From Carex sylvatica (lineage: Eukaryota; Streptophyta; Magnoliopsida; Poales; Cyperaceae), in contig CAXKVR010000036.1 of the NCBI GenBank assembly GCA_964058845.1, positions 434,001-498,000 of the forward strand: a stretch of DNA of 64,000 bases, given 5' to 3'. The notes beneath the pieces are model-generated. The model was given only the letters and a program-made list of their open reading frames with translations. It did not search any database and had not been told where the DNA came from. The position numbers and the translations under genes are program-made. Below are positions 35,228 through 48,083 of this stretch, one piece after another. Within the stretch, counting starts at the first letter, position 1, and each line of letters opens with the position of its first letter.

Positions 35228-35794
35228 GCTAGGTTGCGCGTATAAAAGTTTGATATCAGCTTTAATTTGACAAAGTCAAGCAAGAAGATAGATAGATATT
35301 AGCTTGAGCTTGACTTAATGTGGCTAGTAAAGAACATGGCCTTGCTCATTTTATGTTGGGATGACAGTCATCATCTCATCATTAAAAAAAAGCGTTGGGT
35401 CTTTACTTTGAAGAATGGCGACGACGGCAATATTAAAATTAAAATTAGAATTTGAAGCAGTTTAGTATCCAATAAAAATATTTTGGACAAAATTTGTTAA
35501 ATTAAAAAATCTATGATGGACCACACTAATATTAAGCAACAAGGGGGGAATTTCATGGGTAAGTGCATGGAAAAACCCTCATTTATATCAGTGCGATCAG
35601 TGCACACTGATGACTAAACTAATTAATTAATTAATTAATTAGGGTGGTAATTGCAGGTTATTTGACTTGGATTATAGTTTATATTCTCCTGTCTCACTTT
35701 ATTGGAGAACTTGGCAATATTAATAATATTAATAATAATACTAATACATACTCATAGTACAAATCTAAGTAATACAATATATATAATAGGGGAG

Positions 35795-36110
35795 AGATTC
35801 ACTTACACCCTTTTTTAATGATACATAATTGCACTGTACATTTTCAATATTTTCAACATCATGAATATATTAAAATGTGATTGCAACTCAAATTTTATAT
35901 ATTTTTAAATATTTTTACTATTTATTAAGTATTTTACAAAATCATTATTTTTAGACCATTTAATTTTTGTACCCATCTTAATAAATAGTAAGAAATTTAA
36001 GAAAATGTAAAATTTGATCTGCAAGCAAATTTTTATATATCTATCATGTTGAACAGTTTGAATCGACTGTTTGAACTTTGTAGGCTTTGAACTCTTTTTA
36101 CAACATATAT
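35795..36110. mobile_element. Degraded MITE related to the one at 9521-9953
   Basis: The right part (CTTAATAAATAGTAAGAAAT, AAAATGTAAAATTTGATC, TGTTGAACAGTTTGAATCG, TTTGAACTTTGTAGG) follows the right half of the 9521-9953 foldback in order. The left part (GGGGAGAGATTCACTTACAC, ACTATTTATTAAG) resembles the left arm only weakly. The terminal repeats are eroded. Confidence 0.5.
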
Positions 36111-36388
36111 CGACATTATTTACTAATATATTGTCAAAATTGTCAAAATATCCATTATCAGTGAATTCTTTTCTTTTTTGAAATTGCTTGGTAGTGGCTA
36201 CCAAGTTACAAAAAATAATTTTGTTTACAACATCATATGCAGCCTATTATCAGTGAATTTAGAACCATATATTAACAGTGGTAATGCATGACATGGAAAG
36301 ACATATATATTTAAGGGGGAATTTCATATATATCACTAAATTTTTTGGAGGTACGTATTTTCTCTTTCAAATTTCAAAATTATGTATT

Positions 36389-36658
36389 TGTTATGAATAA
36401 AGTATTTATGAATGTCTATATTACAACTCTTCTGAGCAATTACTTCAAAACTTCTCTTTAAAGAAGTATGTTTCTCTCCTGCATTTATTAATAGAGTTAA
36501 TTTTAGATGACTTGTAATTTACATTTTCTAGTCTATAAATAGATGTTTTGTATGGATGTATTTGACACGAGAAAAATATATGAATAAAAGATAGCCATTG
36601 TTATACATTCTCAATATCATGTCTACTTTTTTTTATCTTATTACAACACGTTATCAGC
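36389..36658 (+). repeat. 5' LTR of the host copia element
   Basis: 270 bp, TG...CA. It contains the TATA-like stretch GTCTATAAATAGATG near 36529-36543 and is followed directly by CGTTATCAGCAC, the likely primer-binding region. Confidence 0.85.
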
Positions 36659-37309
36659 ACAGGAGCACTACTATTTAAAGATTCAAGGTAATTCTTTTAA
36701 TATTTAATTATGTTACCTTTTATGCTATATTATGATAATATTATGATATGTTTTTATATTATTTTGTGTTAAACATATATTATGTTAATGAAATGGTCTG
36801 AAGCCATCTAATTATATTATTATGTTAGTTAATGGCCCGAAGCCATAATCATATAAATTATGTTAATGAAATTGGCCCGAAGTCAGTTCAACAATTTTAT
36901 CCATTGTTCCGAAGTTCAATTATAAAATTAAATTATTATAGTCACTTGTTAATCATAAATTTATAATGTACAATTTTTTTTAGTTTTAGAACAAGCTCTA
37001 TTATAAATTTATAAATATTAAAGGTTCCGAGACCTTTAAATTTTTTGTGTGTTTTGCTCTCTGTGTTTGAATAAATTGAACTCATACAAGGATTCTTACT
37101 GTTTTATGGTATTTCTGGATTTGTATTAATTAACTAAACTAGAAAATGATTCCTAAAATAGATAGAGAGTTAAAAAGAAACATTCAGAAAAGGAAAAAAT
37201 TAGATCCATTCGGTATCATTTGTTTTTCTTGTCTTTTGTGCAATATATTTTATTTTCATAGTATTGAATATTATTTAACTTATTTAATATTTTTGTGATA
37301 GTATCATTA

Positions 37310-39940
37310 TGTTGAATCTTGTTAAACTTAAATTTGTAGCTCTTGAAGAAGATTTGTATGATGTACAAATATTATATAGTGGTTCATATTATTTTTCTTC
37401 TTCAATAATTTAATCTTATGAAAGAAGATTTGAAAATATTATAAGGTCTCTTGAACAAAATTTTAAAAAAAAATTGTATAATGCTCAAATTTTACATTAT
37501 GTTTATATTATTATTTTTCAATAATTTCTGAAGAAGATTGTAGAAATATTTTGAGTATAATTATTGTCTTCTTCTGATTGAACAAAATAATAATTCCATC
37601 AAAAGTGAAAACTAATACAATAATAATTTATGGACAAACTCTTAGATATGGACGTGGTAATGAAGAAAAGATGCATCATTCCATTTGAAGCGGAAAAATA
37701 ATGAACGTGGTACTCGTCATACGCCGACGTACATGTCGTATGCCAAAACATATTGTTGATATATATCAAGCATCACTAAAAATTAGAAGTAAATTGTTTA
37801 AAGTAGATTAATTTTTGTTATTAATTGTTGAAGAGTTATTTATTTATTTATTGAATTTTTTTTTATTGAAGAATTTTTTTTTTTTGGTCAACAATGATAT
37901 CAATAATGAATATATATGTCTCGCCGACAGTGCAACAACTCATATCATCCTTAAAGATAAAAAATATTTCTCTTATTTAGTAATGCAAGAAGCGAATGTT
38001 AGTACTATTTTGGATAGTACAAAATTAATTGAAGGCTCTGGAAGAGCAACTTTCTTGTTACATGGAGGAACACAAATTTATATTGATGATGCATTATATT
38101 CTTCTAAGTCTCAAAGGAACTTGTTAAGTTTTAAGGATATCCACTAAAATGGGTATCATGTTGAGACAACCAACGAAGAAAATATTGAATATTTTTATAT
38201 TACCAGCATAATATCAGATAAAAAATGAATATTGAAAAAATTGCCTATGTTTTCCTCAGGCTTGTACTACTCATTTATTAGTACAATTGAAGAACATAAT
38301 ATTATAAACCAGAAGTTTATAGATAAAAATATATTTATAGTTTGGCATGACTGGTTGGGCCATCTCAGATCAATAATGTTGCGAAAAATAATAGAAAATT
38401 CATGTGGACATGCATTAAAGATCCAAAAGATTTTTCAATCTAATGAATTGTCATGTGATGCGTTCTCAAGGAAATTTGATTATTCTACCATCACCAGCAA
38501 AAATACAAAATTAATCTCTTACATTTGTAGAACGTATATAGGGTGATATTTGTGGACCAATACACATTTGGATATTTTATGATTTTAATTGATGCATGAA
38601 CAAGATGGTCACATGTAAGTTTATTATCAACTCACAACCTGGCGTTTCTGAGATTACTTGCTCAATTAATTCGGTTAAGAGCACATTTTCCTGATTATCC
38701 AATTAAGAAAATACGTCTAGACAATGCTAGTGAATTTACTTCTCATACATTCAATGATTATTGTATGTCTATTGAAATTGGTTTTGAACATCCTGTAGCT
38801 CATGTTCATACACAAAATGGACTTGCCGGTCATTCATAAAGAGATTACAATTAATTGCAAGACCATTACCTATGAAATATAAACTTCCAATATCTTGTTG
38901 GGGATATGCTATTTCGCATGCAGTAGTACTAATTTGCATCAGGCCAAATAGTTATAATAAAACTTCCCCTTTACAATTAGTTTTTGATCACATACCTAAT
39001 ATTTCCCATTAAAGAATTTTTGAATGTGCGATATACGTTCCAATTGCTCTACTACAACGCACTAAAATGGGACCTCAAAAGAGGTTGAGAATTTATGTTG
39101 GTTTTGAATCTCCATCTATAATAAAGTGTTTAGAACCAATGACAGGAGATTTATTCATGGCTAGATTCGCCGATTGTCATTTTGATGAATCAAAATTTTC
39201 AACATTAGAGAGAAAATAATTAGCTGGAAAAATATATTAGTTGGAATGAGTTATCATTATCTCATTTTAATCCTCGTATTAAAGAATGTGAATTAAATGT
39301 CCAAAAGATAATTCATTTGTAAAGATTAGCTAACCAATTGCCAGACGCATTTAAAGACTCAAAGAAAGTTACCAATTCAGATGTACAATGAATATGGGTT
39401 TGCTTTTTTTTTTTTTTTCAAATGTATCCAAATCCAATTTAATTGGTTATGCAGATGCTGAATATTTGTCTGATCCACATAATGGCCGATCTCAAATAGC
39501 TATTTGTTTACATGTGGTGGAACAACTATTTTGCTGCAATCTGTGAAACAAACTATAATAACCACATCTTCTAATCATGCAGAAATATTAGCAATACATG
39601 AAGCAAGCTGATAATGTATTTGGTTAAGATCTGTGATTTAACACATTCGTCAGACATGTGGCTTGTCTTCTGGAAAAATGATCCCGACGATCATATATGA
39701 AGATAATACTGCATGTATTGCTTAATTAAAGGAATGATACATTAAAGGTGATAGAATAAAACACATTTCACCAAAATTCTTTTTCATATATGATCTTCAG
39801 AAGGATAATGTTATCAATGTTCAACAAATCCGTACAAGTGAGAATCTAGCAGATTTATTCACCAAGGTGCTTCTTAGTGGAATATTTGAAAAGCTGGTCT
39901 GCAATATTGGTGTTCGTCAACTTAAAGATCTTGATTAATA
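37310..39940 (+). pseudogene. Decayed copia gag-pol lacking reverse transcriptase
   Basis: Pieces occur in the expected order. The gag start at 37310 reads MLNLVKLKFVALEEDL. The gag end near 37650-37790 reads GRGNE and then TCRMPKHIVDIYQASLK. Protease lies at 37900-38147 (ICLADSATTHIILKDKKYF, LLSFKDIH). The gag-pre-integrase domain is at 38335-38460 (VWHDWLGH). The integrase core follows (GDICGPIH, IRLDNASEFTSHTFNDYCM, VHTQNGLAG) with a C-terminal part to about 39215. RNase H appears from about 39435 (LIGYADAEYLSDPHNGRSQ), ending at ADLFTKVLLSGIFEKLVCNI. Many stops and frame changes are present. The reverse transcriptase between about 39215 and 39435 is missing, so a large internal deletion is likely. 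Confidence 0.82.
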
Positions 39941-40138
39941 TTGTCATGAGGAGGAGCTAATACGCATTATATTTTTCTTAACCATGGTTTTTTTACTATA
40001 TTTTTCTGGTAATGTTGTAATTGTGAATTAAGAAGAAGAATGTACTATTTTTTCTTCACTCGATTTTTATCCCACATGGTCTTTCCTAGTAAGGTTTTAA
40101 TGAGACATATTCTTATATAATGGATATCTAAGGAACAG

Positions 40139-40392
40139 TGTTATGAATAAGAAAATAAATCTGCTATGATTCTAAAGAGATCGGATTTCAAATCTAACCT
40201 TTCACCTTTTGAAATGCACAAATCTCAACAACACTTTTTTTTATGCATGAACCTCTAGATTGATAAATGGATGGATATGGAATAACAGGGTCCTGCGATC
40301 CCTTTAGAATCACAGTAGATTTATTTCCCATAAATAAAGTATTTATGGATGTCCATATTGCAACTCTTCTGAACAATTATTTCAAAACTTTT
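40139..40392 (+). repeat. 3' LTR of the host copia element, first part (with MITE inside)
   Basis: TGTTATGAATAA at 40139-40150, interrupted by a MITE, resumes as AGTATTTATGGATGTCC after 40337 and runs to CAAAACTTTT, where putative solo LTR A cuts in. Confidence 0.83.
40151..40329. mobile_element. 179-bp MITE with 8-bp TSD (hAT-like)
   Basis: The terminal inverted repeats are GAAAATAAATCTGCTATGAT plus TCTAAAGAG on the left and, on the right, the complement of GGGAAATAAATCTACTGTGA plus TTCTAAAGGG. It is flanked by ATGAATAA (40143-40150) and ATAAATAA (40330-40337). The intact 5' LTR has ATGAATAA only once, confirming an insertion with an 8-bp duplication, the size typical of hAT elements. Confidence 0.75.
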
Positions 40393-42900
40393 TGTTACGT
40401 TAAGAAATTTTCAACAATAAAAAAAAAATTAGAATGTTTAAAACATAATCAAAAAATTTATTGATGAACTAGGAGTATAAAATTAAAACAATTATAACAT
40501 TAGTCTAAATTTTCGAAACAACCAAACTTAATCGAACCTTGAAATTTATACCTTATATAAATTGGGAACAAAATACAACCTCATATGCATAATTATAGGT
40601 ATAATTGCTTCTTTTATTAATATCCAACACTTTGAGAGTCTATTTAGTAAAATTTCCAAAATACTTGTCGTCTCTCACTCTTTCCCTTTGTCCCTTCTCT
40701 GTTGCCGCTGCCCCCTTGTGTGTTCCGCCAAAAGAAAGAAAAAGAGAGAGGAACCGTCTCTTCTCTCTTGAAAATCCACCAAATAACTTGAGAAAATGAA
40801 GAAGTTAAAAATTTGTTGAATATCTCTCCCTAGTAGCCATTTAGTTCTTCAATTGGTACTCCCTTTCTCTCATCTCTTCTCAAAATCTGAAATTTACCTT
40901 CATTGTCTAGGGTTTTGCTCAAATCTATTTTTTTTGTATAAATTGTGAGTAATCTATCTCCATTAAGCTTCTATGTTGTTAATTTGATAATTTCTTTCTC
41001 AATTTGTGCTAAATCTCGATTTTCTATATAGGGTTGGTCTCAAATCTGAAAATTAGAGAACGGTTGTGATTAATCTAGTCTAATCAAACAAATAAAGGTG
41101 TTAATTAGTAAGTTCCTCTCTCTCTCTCTCTCTTTTAAAATATGGAATTTATTTTGGTTTTGATTAATCTAGGGTTTGGGTAGTTGGAAAATTGATTTGT
41201 TACCCTTAAATCTTTTATATGTTCAACCATCAAATTGGTTTGAGAATAAATAGATGGATGACTAAATTGGCATAGTTGATAACCCTTGTTCCTCTCCTTT
41301 ATATTTCGGCCTTGGAATAGGCAAGGGCTAAATGGGTATTTTTACAAATTATTTCTATGTTTGGAAATGTGTATAGTTTGTAGGACCAAGTGGTAAGTTG
41401 TGTGAATTTTTATAGATGTTAAGTAATAAAGAGAAATAAAGAAGGTTGATACAAAGGTATATGGATTATGTTAAGAAAAATATAAAGAAACTAATATAAC
41501 TCAAGTAAGCATATCGATCGTCGAATAAAGATTAAATTCATTATGTATGTTGATATATAGGTGTAGGCTCGGTGGAGCAAGAGTTTGAAGGACCTTCCGA
41601 GACGTCCGAACCATAAGTGCGCGATACATTTTTTATTATCAGGTGCAGGGTTCTTGGACTTGATTGATATTTTATTTTTAGAAATTAAATTCTTTTTTTA
41701 TTGTCATGTTGTATGTTTGATTATTGCATAATTGAAATTGTGTGAATTATGTGCATAACCTAATCAATTTAAAACCGAATTGTTGTGATATGGTTGATTT
41801 GCATGTTTGTATGGTTGTCATTTTGATTGTTCTCTTGTGATTTAATTATAGTTGAAAATCACCACAAATTGACGATTGTGAAATTATATGTGAATGAATT
41901 TGCAAAGTTTGGCTAGCTGACTTTGATCCCAGGAACCTATTGACGCATTAGGTGAATGGCCCTCAGAGTTTTCCAGTACTGGTTGGGACGAGGGGTGGGT
42001 GACTATATATATGTTGATTGTGATTGTGGGTGACTAGTGTGTAACGTCTGTGACTCGGGGGCATTATCTTACATGGTAATGTATTTGGACAGTCAATTGA
42101 ATATTACGATATTCCGAATTATTTCAAGTGAATTTTCATTATATGACTTTGAATCAGACTTTAGTAAATGGTTAAGCCAAAGCATTACAGATGGATGTCA
42201 GATAAAGAGTCCAGCTTGGTGGAACGTCTGTAGGTGTCAGTAACCCTACAAATGAGGATCAAATAGAGGGTCCAGATCGGTTGAACATTTGTAGGTGCTA
42301 CCAGCCATAATAATATGTGTTAAGCCTAAATCTGTGCTTGTTTGAACTTCATCTTGGAAATTCTGTAAGTTGTGTTTCATTTAATTATTGTTGTCAAGCA
42401 TATGCATTCATTTATATATATTGATATGGAACTGTTAATGTACTATTGTATGGATTTTATTTTTGGACATGAAACCTGATTGCAAGTTCAATAACCTGAT
42501 TATGGCAGATTCGCACTGAGAAAATTATTTCTCATCCCCACCCCCTTTGGGTTCTTTTTACAGGTTTCGGTGCAACTGATTTTGGAGAGGCACGCGAGTA
42601 GTAACCCTTCGGTATATGTCACAATATTATCTTAGTAGCTATTTTGTTATTTAACTAGAGATGTATATATGATTTTTATTGTGTAGTTCTCTATGTCATA
42701 CCTTATGATTAGTATCCGTATGAGATGCATTTTGTATATTACACTTTTACTAGACATTTGGTCCTTGAACTGTTATTTAGACTTGTTTTATTTATTTTAT
42801 TGTGATGTTATGAGTTATATCGTAATTGCCTTGTAAACATACATGAATATGTATGTTTACGGCGGGGTTTTGTCACGACCCGGGATTGTGAGGTGTGACA
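40393..42900. mobile_element. Putative solo LTR, family S copy A (2,508 bp)
   Basis: Starts TGTTACGTTAAG and ends GAGGTGTGACA, flanked by a perfect 5-bp duplication CTTTT (40388-40392 and 42901-42905). Its 3' part parallels copies B and C: TAGGCTCGGTGGAGCAAG, AGGTGCAGGGTTCTTGGACT, GGTTGGGACGAGGGGTGGG, GTCAGATAAAGAGTCCAGC, and the TTACGGCGGGG...TGTCACGACCC end. It lacks the GTGCGG/CCGCAC hairpin cluster of the other two. No coding sequence is recognised. Confidence 0.78.
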
Positions 42901-42905
42901 CTTTT

Positions 42906-43048
42906 TTTTAAAGAAGTATGTTTCTCTCCCACATTTATCAATAGAGTTAATTTTAGATGGCTTGTAATTTATATTTTTTAACCTATAATTAAATAGAGGC
43001 TTTGTATGGATATATTTGACACAAAAAATATATATGAATAAAAGATAA
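42906..43048 (+). repeat. 3' LTR of the host copia element, middle part
   Basis: TTTAAAGAAGTATGTTTCTC through ATGAATAAAAGATAA matches 36457-36590 of the 5' LTR with scattered changes. It is bounded on both sides by inserted putative solo LTRs. Confidence 0.85.
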
Positions 43049-43139
43049 TGTTACGTTACGAAATTTTTACAATTTATTTTAAAATATTTTAAAAGGAAGA
43101 ATCGAAAACCGCGTCGAAAATATGAATTTCTGGAACTTT

Positions 43140-43560
43140 ATAGGCTCAGTGCGTCCGCACTGGTGGTGAGTGCGGATGAGTGATCCGCACTAACTCCAGT
43201 TTTTTTTTTTGAAATCTGACTAAGTCTTGAGTGCGGGTGTCTTGACCCGCACTGAATTTAAATGCGGACGCATTAGGCTCCTACTTTTTCTTGTTCAGTG
43301 TCGATTTAATGAAAATTCAATCAAGTACTGAGTGCGTCCGCACTGAAATTGAGTGCGTCCGCACTCATGAATTTCCTGTGATTTTCTGAATTTTCAAAAA
43401 TCTATCCAAGTGATGAGTGCGGGTGACTGACCCGCACTGGATATGAGTGCATCCACACAGGAGTATTTTTCTGTGTTTTCTTAGCTGCTTAAATTCCGAC
43501 AAGTGTTGAGTACGGGTGATCGACCCGTACTGAAGATGAGTGCGTCCGTACTCAGAGAGA
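43140..43560. repeat. Hairpin-motif cluster in copy B
   Basis: Repeated GTGCGTCCGCACT, GTGCGGGTG...GACCCGCACT and GTGCGGATGAGTGATCCGCA words in alternating orientation. It corresponds to 12170-12540 in copy C. Confidence 0.72.
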
Positions 43561-43616
43561 CTTTTAACCAAAACTTAGATTTTCTTTTTCTCTTTCTCTC
43601 TTTCCCCTCCGCCCCC

Positions 43617-45013
43617 TGATAAGCCAAAATTGTATCTATTGAAACCTAGGGTTAGTTATGTAAATTAAGCCAAGTTTTGATTAAATTAGGTTTAATTAGG
43701 TAAAAATGTCCGAAAGTTCAAGTTACTGCCCTAGTTATGTTTATTTTACAGGTAATCAAGTATTTGGAGCTTAACGGAGCAAAACAGGTGATTTGTAGCA
43801 AGTCAGCACGAAGATTGGAGCAACTGTCAATGTTATTGCGGCCCGCAAAAAAATAAGTCAGAGCCCTTTTATTCCTGCACATTCATTGCGGCCCGTAACC
43901 ATACTCATTGCGGCCTGTAATGACTTTTACAGTTTCTGCGTGACAAGTTATTAACTGCCTCCATTGATTGCGGCCCGCAATAAGTCGGTTCAGAGCCCGA
44001 ATTTGCTATTTTTAGTTATTTATTTAGGATTTGCACCAGGGATAAGAAAGGACGGTTAGGGACGAAAATTAGACAGTTTTTAGACAGAAAAGAAGAGAGA
44101 AAATAGAGCAGAAAAAGGAGAGAAAGAAGGGAGAAAAGAACATCATTCATCAACCGGTTTTATTATTTTTCTTTCCTTTGGAACTCATTGAACTCTTTTA
44201 ATTTTATTTGTGTTTTTAGCCATGATTGGCTAAAGGCTTTTCTAGGGTTAATTAGGGCTGTAATTGAAACTTTTGTTATGATTTAGTTGGTTTTATCTCA
44301 TATCTTCTTGTTCTTTATTATGATCTATTCTCTATTTTAATTGATTGTGAAGACTTAATCGAAATCACATGAAATCTTAGGATTTAGTATTTGCAATTGA
44401 GAAATTGAATATTAAGTCTCGAGCATAAAGAATAGGGTATTTGATAGGCTAAGTACCGAGAGGTGACGCGTGTCTTATACGGGCTTCACCCAATAGTTTA
44501 GAGAATTGTGCCAAGTACCGAAAGGTGACGAATAGCTTTCTAGATAAATTGGGACAGTAGAGAACTTAATGACTTTAGATTAGTGTAGCCAAGTACCGAG
44601 AGGTGACGTTTATTCTAATTTGAAGATGATATTAATATAGAGATATCACTTTGTACCTACAACATCCAACTGTGCCTTCATAACTATAAGATCAAATTTA
44701 ACAAACCAATTAATCATGACATTAGTGGATAGGAACCCTAAGAAACCCTAATTTCTCTTACTTGTTTAAAACCAAATTTCGCTTTAACACTTTAGTTTAA
44801 TTCAGTTCAATCACTACCAAAGAAACCTCTTAAACAAACAAAATATTTTTTACTTCGCTTTTACTAAATTAAATCGTTAGGTTAGAATTGATATTTCGAC
44901 TTGTCCCTGTGGAGACGATCCCTAAGTACTACTTGACTAGGTTGTACACTTGCAACCAAATTGAGTATAAACTAGGATTTATTACTTGCATAAGAGAATA
45001 AAATTCCACATCA
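43617..45013 (+). repeat. 5' LTR of the Athila-like element
   Basis: 1,397 bp. It carries four TTGCGGCCCGCAA-type words (about 43837-43985) and three copies of AAGTACCGAGAGGTGACG (near 44452, 44513 and 44590). Confidence 0.9.
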
Positions 45014-45019
45014 AGTTTT

Positions 45020-45037
45020 TGGCGCCGTTGCTGGGGA
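45020..45037 (+). other. Primer-binding site (tRNA-Asp type)
   Basis: TGGCGCCGTTGCTGGGGA, six bases after the LTR end. It matches the standard plant Athila site except for one base (CTGG for CCGG). Confidence 0.85.
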
Positions 45038-45276
45038 CAACGGTGAATATTATTTCAGACCTAAGTAATTTAGTTAGTAATTGTTTCTAATTTTGTTTTG
45101 CTTTCTTTCTCTCTCATTTTTCAGGTTGAAATCTGGCAGAGGAACCTCCAACCCCGAACGCCACAGATTTGGTTGAGTGATTTTCTAGGAAAGGGTCAAC
45201 TCATCTTTTCTACGAGAGAAGAAACAAACACCCGACAAGGGGACCTTTCTTGCACTTAAGTCCACGCCGGTTAGAC

Positions 45277-47574
45277 ATGTCGACCGGAAATGAAGATGTT
45301 CGTTTTGAAAACCTTCAGAGAGAACAGAATCAGATGGTTAATGAACTTCAACGTCTACGGGCAGCCATTGTTGAAAGAGAAAACAATGAAGCAGCCGATG
45401 CCAACCGCCCTTTGAGAGACTTCACAGCACCTAGGGCTGAGGAAATCCACCTTGGCTATACGGCACCTACTATCAATGCTGAAGAATATCAAATTCCGCC
45501 TGCATGGGTTAGCATGGTGCAGCGTAATCTGTTCCATGGTCTGCTTCACGAAGATGCCACACAACACTTAGCCAATTTTGAAGAAATCTGCAGCACAATT
45601 AAGGTACAAACTGTTTCTCCCGAAGATCTTAAAGTAATGACATTCACTTTTTCTCTTGCAAATAAGGCTAAAGGTTGGATAAGGGGACAACGGCCCGAGA
45701 ACATGAATACTTGGTCTAAGGTGGCGAATGCCTTTCTTAACAAATTCTTTCCGCCGTCCAAAACAAACTCATTGCGCCATCAAATCCACAATTTTTGACA
45801 GAAAGGAGATGAAACCATGAGCGAGGCGTGGGAGAGATTTTAAGAACTGCAGAGGTGCTGTCCCCACCATGGGATCGAGGGGTGGAATTTATTGCAAATC
45901 TTCTACAACAGTCTCATTCCACAAGACAAGGGAATGTTAGATGCAGCTGCTGGAGGGAGTCTCATGAATAAATGGACTATTGATGGATACAAGTTGGTTG
46001 ATGACATGGCTCTCAACCAAAGCCAATGGCACAACCCTAGGGAGACACCGATGATCATGCAGCGGGGGATGAAAGAAGTGAATTCGAATCCAAACTTGGC
46101 TGCAGAAATTGCCGCTTTGAATCGTAAAATTGATCAAATGAGCGTAAACTCGGTAAAAAATTCCTTTTTTCTTCCTTGTTCAATTTGTGGTGGTACCAAT
46201 CATCTAGCAATTAATTGTGGCCTAAGTAATAAGGGTAGTATTGAAGAGGTTAATGCAATTAACCAAGGCAATTTCGAACCAAATAACAATCCTTATGCCA
46301 ATACTTACAACCCCGGGTGGAGAAATCATTCACACTTTTCGTGGAGACAAAATGACCAGCCGACCCAAGGTAATCAAAACAACCAAGGTAACTCAAACTA
46401 TAATAGACCAAATCAAGGTTATGGTACCCAAGGGAATGGTTCTAATGTACAACCGAAATCCAATCTTGAATTGATGATGGAGGCTTTCATGACAAGTCAA
46501 AATCAAAAGTTTGATGAATTAACCAAAAAGGTAGATATGTTGGCAACCCAAAATAAAATGCTTGAAAACCAAGTTGCACAACAAGCTACACAATTCTCTC
46601 ACCAACCAGGCACCCTTCTGCCAAAACCCGAGAACAATCCCAAGGATGTCAAGGCGGTTAGGCACATGCTTCGCAGCGGTACGCAATATGAGGATCCACC
46701 TTTGCCACATGGTGACTACGTGCAACTGCAAGGTGAAGAGACAAGAGGCAATGAAGAGCACATCTCCACACATGAGGATTCCGCCTCGAAGGAAACTACT
46801 CCAATTGCACAAAGCAACCATGCCAACCAAGCAAAGACATCTCAAGATGAGTCGCCAAAGGTAAGTGCACAAGTACCTCTCTACATTCCTCCTCACAAAT
46901 TCGCACCTTTTTCTGGTAGACTTAAGAATGAGAAAACCGACAAACAATTTGCCAAATTCCTTGAACTGTTGAAACAATTGCATGTAAACCTACCATTGAC
47001 TGAGGTAATGACCCAAATGCCGGTTTACACCAAATTTTTCAAGGACATTCTTTCAAATAGGCGTAAACTTGAAGAAGTACAAATGGTATCCTTAGACACC
47101 AATGGTAGTGCCATGGTAATGAATGAATTACCCAAAAAGTTGGATGATCCGGGTAAATTTTCCATACCATGTTCAATAGGAAATGTCCAATTCAAACGTG
47201 CACTTTGTGATCTAGGAGCAAGCGTAAGTCTTATGCCAAAGTCGGTGTATGATAGGTTAGGTGTTGGAGAACTTAAGCCAACTAGAATATCTCTTCAATT
47301 GGCAGACCAATCGGTTAAGTTACCTCTAGGAGTAGTAGAGGACTTGCCAATTCAAATTGGAAAGTTCTTTGTACCAATAGATTTTGTTGTGGTTGACATG
47401 GATGAGGACACTCATACACCACTCTTGCTAGGTAGACCATTCCTCAATACAGCGAAAGCTGTAATCTATGTTCATGATGGAATTATAACAATGAATATTG
47501 GTGAAGAAAAATTGACATTCGATATCCATCTAACGATCAAAGCATTTTTAGTGTTGATATTCTTGACAGGTTGA
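45277..47574 (+). pseudogene. Athila-type gag-protease with two in-frame stops
   Basis: One frame runs from the ATG at 45277 (an in-frame ATG also exists at 45250). It has an N-terminal coiled-coil (LQREQNQMVNELQRLRAAIV), a capsid-like region (VSMVQRNLFHGLLHEDATQH, WSKVANAFLNKFFPPSKT), and a CCHC zinc knuckle CSICGGTNHLAINC near 46180. An Asn/Gln-rich stretch and a second coiled-coil follow. The retropepsin domain has the family active-site form CDLGASVSLMPKSVYDRLG near 47205 and LLLGRPFLNTAKAVI. Stops are TGA at 45796-45798 and TAA at 45841-45843, between the capsid halves, with no frame change. Readthrough or a helper would be needed for use. Decay is the simpler explanation. Confidence 0.87.
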
Positions 47575-47675
47575 TAGATGAAGAGCTCATGAACAACTTG
47601 AAGAAGGGTTCTTTTGAGTATTGGATGGATCAGGAGTGTGAACAAGCTCACAAAACGAGCTCTGTTGATACTTTT

Positions 47676-47858
47676 GCGGCCCGAAATGAAACCAATTGCG
47701 GTCCGCAACCTCTTCAGTCAGAGGAGGAAGAAAATCGTAAAATAATTGCGGCCCGCAACAAAACACATTGCGGCTCGCAACAACCTCAGTCAGAACACCT
47801 GAATCCACCAGAACTCATTGCGGCCCGCAATGAATCTGTTGCGGCCCGCAGTAAATCC
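47676..47858. repeat. Six ATTGCGGCCCGCAAT-type palindromic words
   Basis: Palindromic words or one- or two-base variants at about 47676, 47695, 47745, 47768, 47817 and 47838. In one frame they read as AARNE or AARNK repeats. The same word recurs in both LTRs of this element. Confidence 0.8.
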
Positions 47859-47904
47859 TTCTAGAATGATAAGAAGCATATTTTAAGCCCAATTTTTCAA
47901 GTTT

Positions 47905-48083
47905 CAACCGCTGAGATCCTTTCTAACTTTGCCGAAACCTCGGAGGATGCGCCCAAGGTAGAAATTTGGAGCAAGCAAACAGGAGCATTTAAAGTAAATG
48001 GGCAGCGACTCAAGGGGTACAACTATGGAGAACCGGTTGAAGGGATGACAAGCATCTCCCTTACCGATGCCCGAACGAACTAG
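47905..48083 (+). pseudogene. Remnant of the Athila pol C-terminus
   Basis: Reads WSKQTGAFKVNGQRLKGYNY then GEPVEGMTSISLTDARTN, ending at the TAG at 48081. The FKVNGQRLK motif is typical of the end of the Athila/Tat polyprotein, just beyond integrase. It lies only about 330 bases after the protease frame, which marks the internal deletion. Confidence 0.72.
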
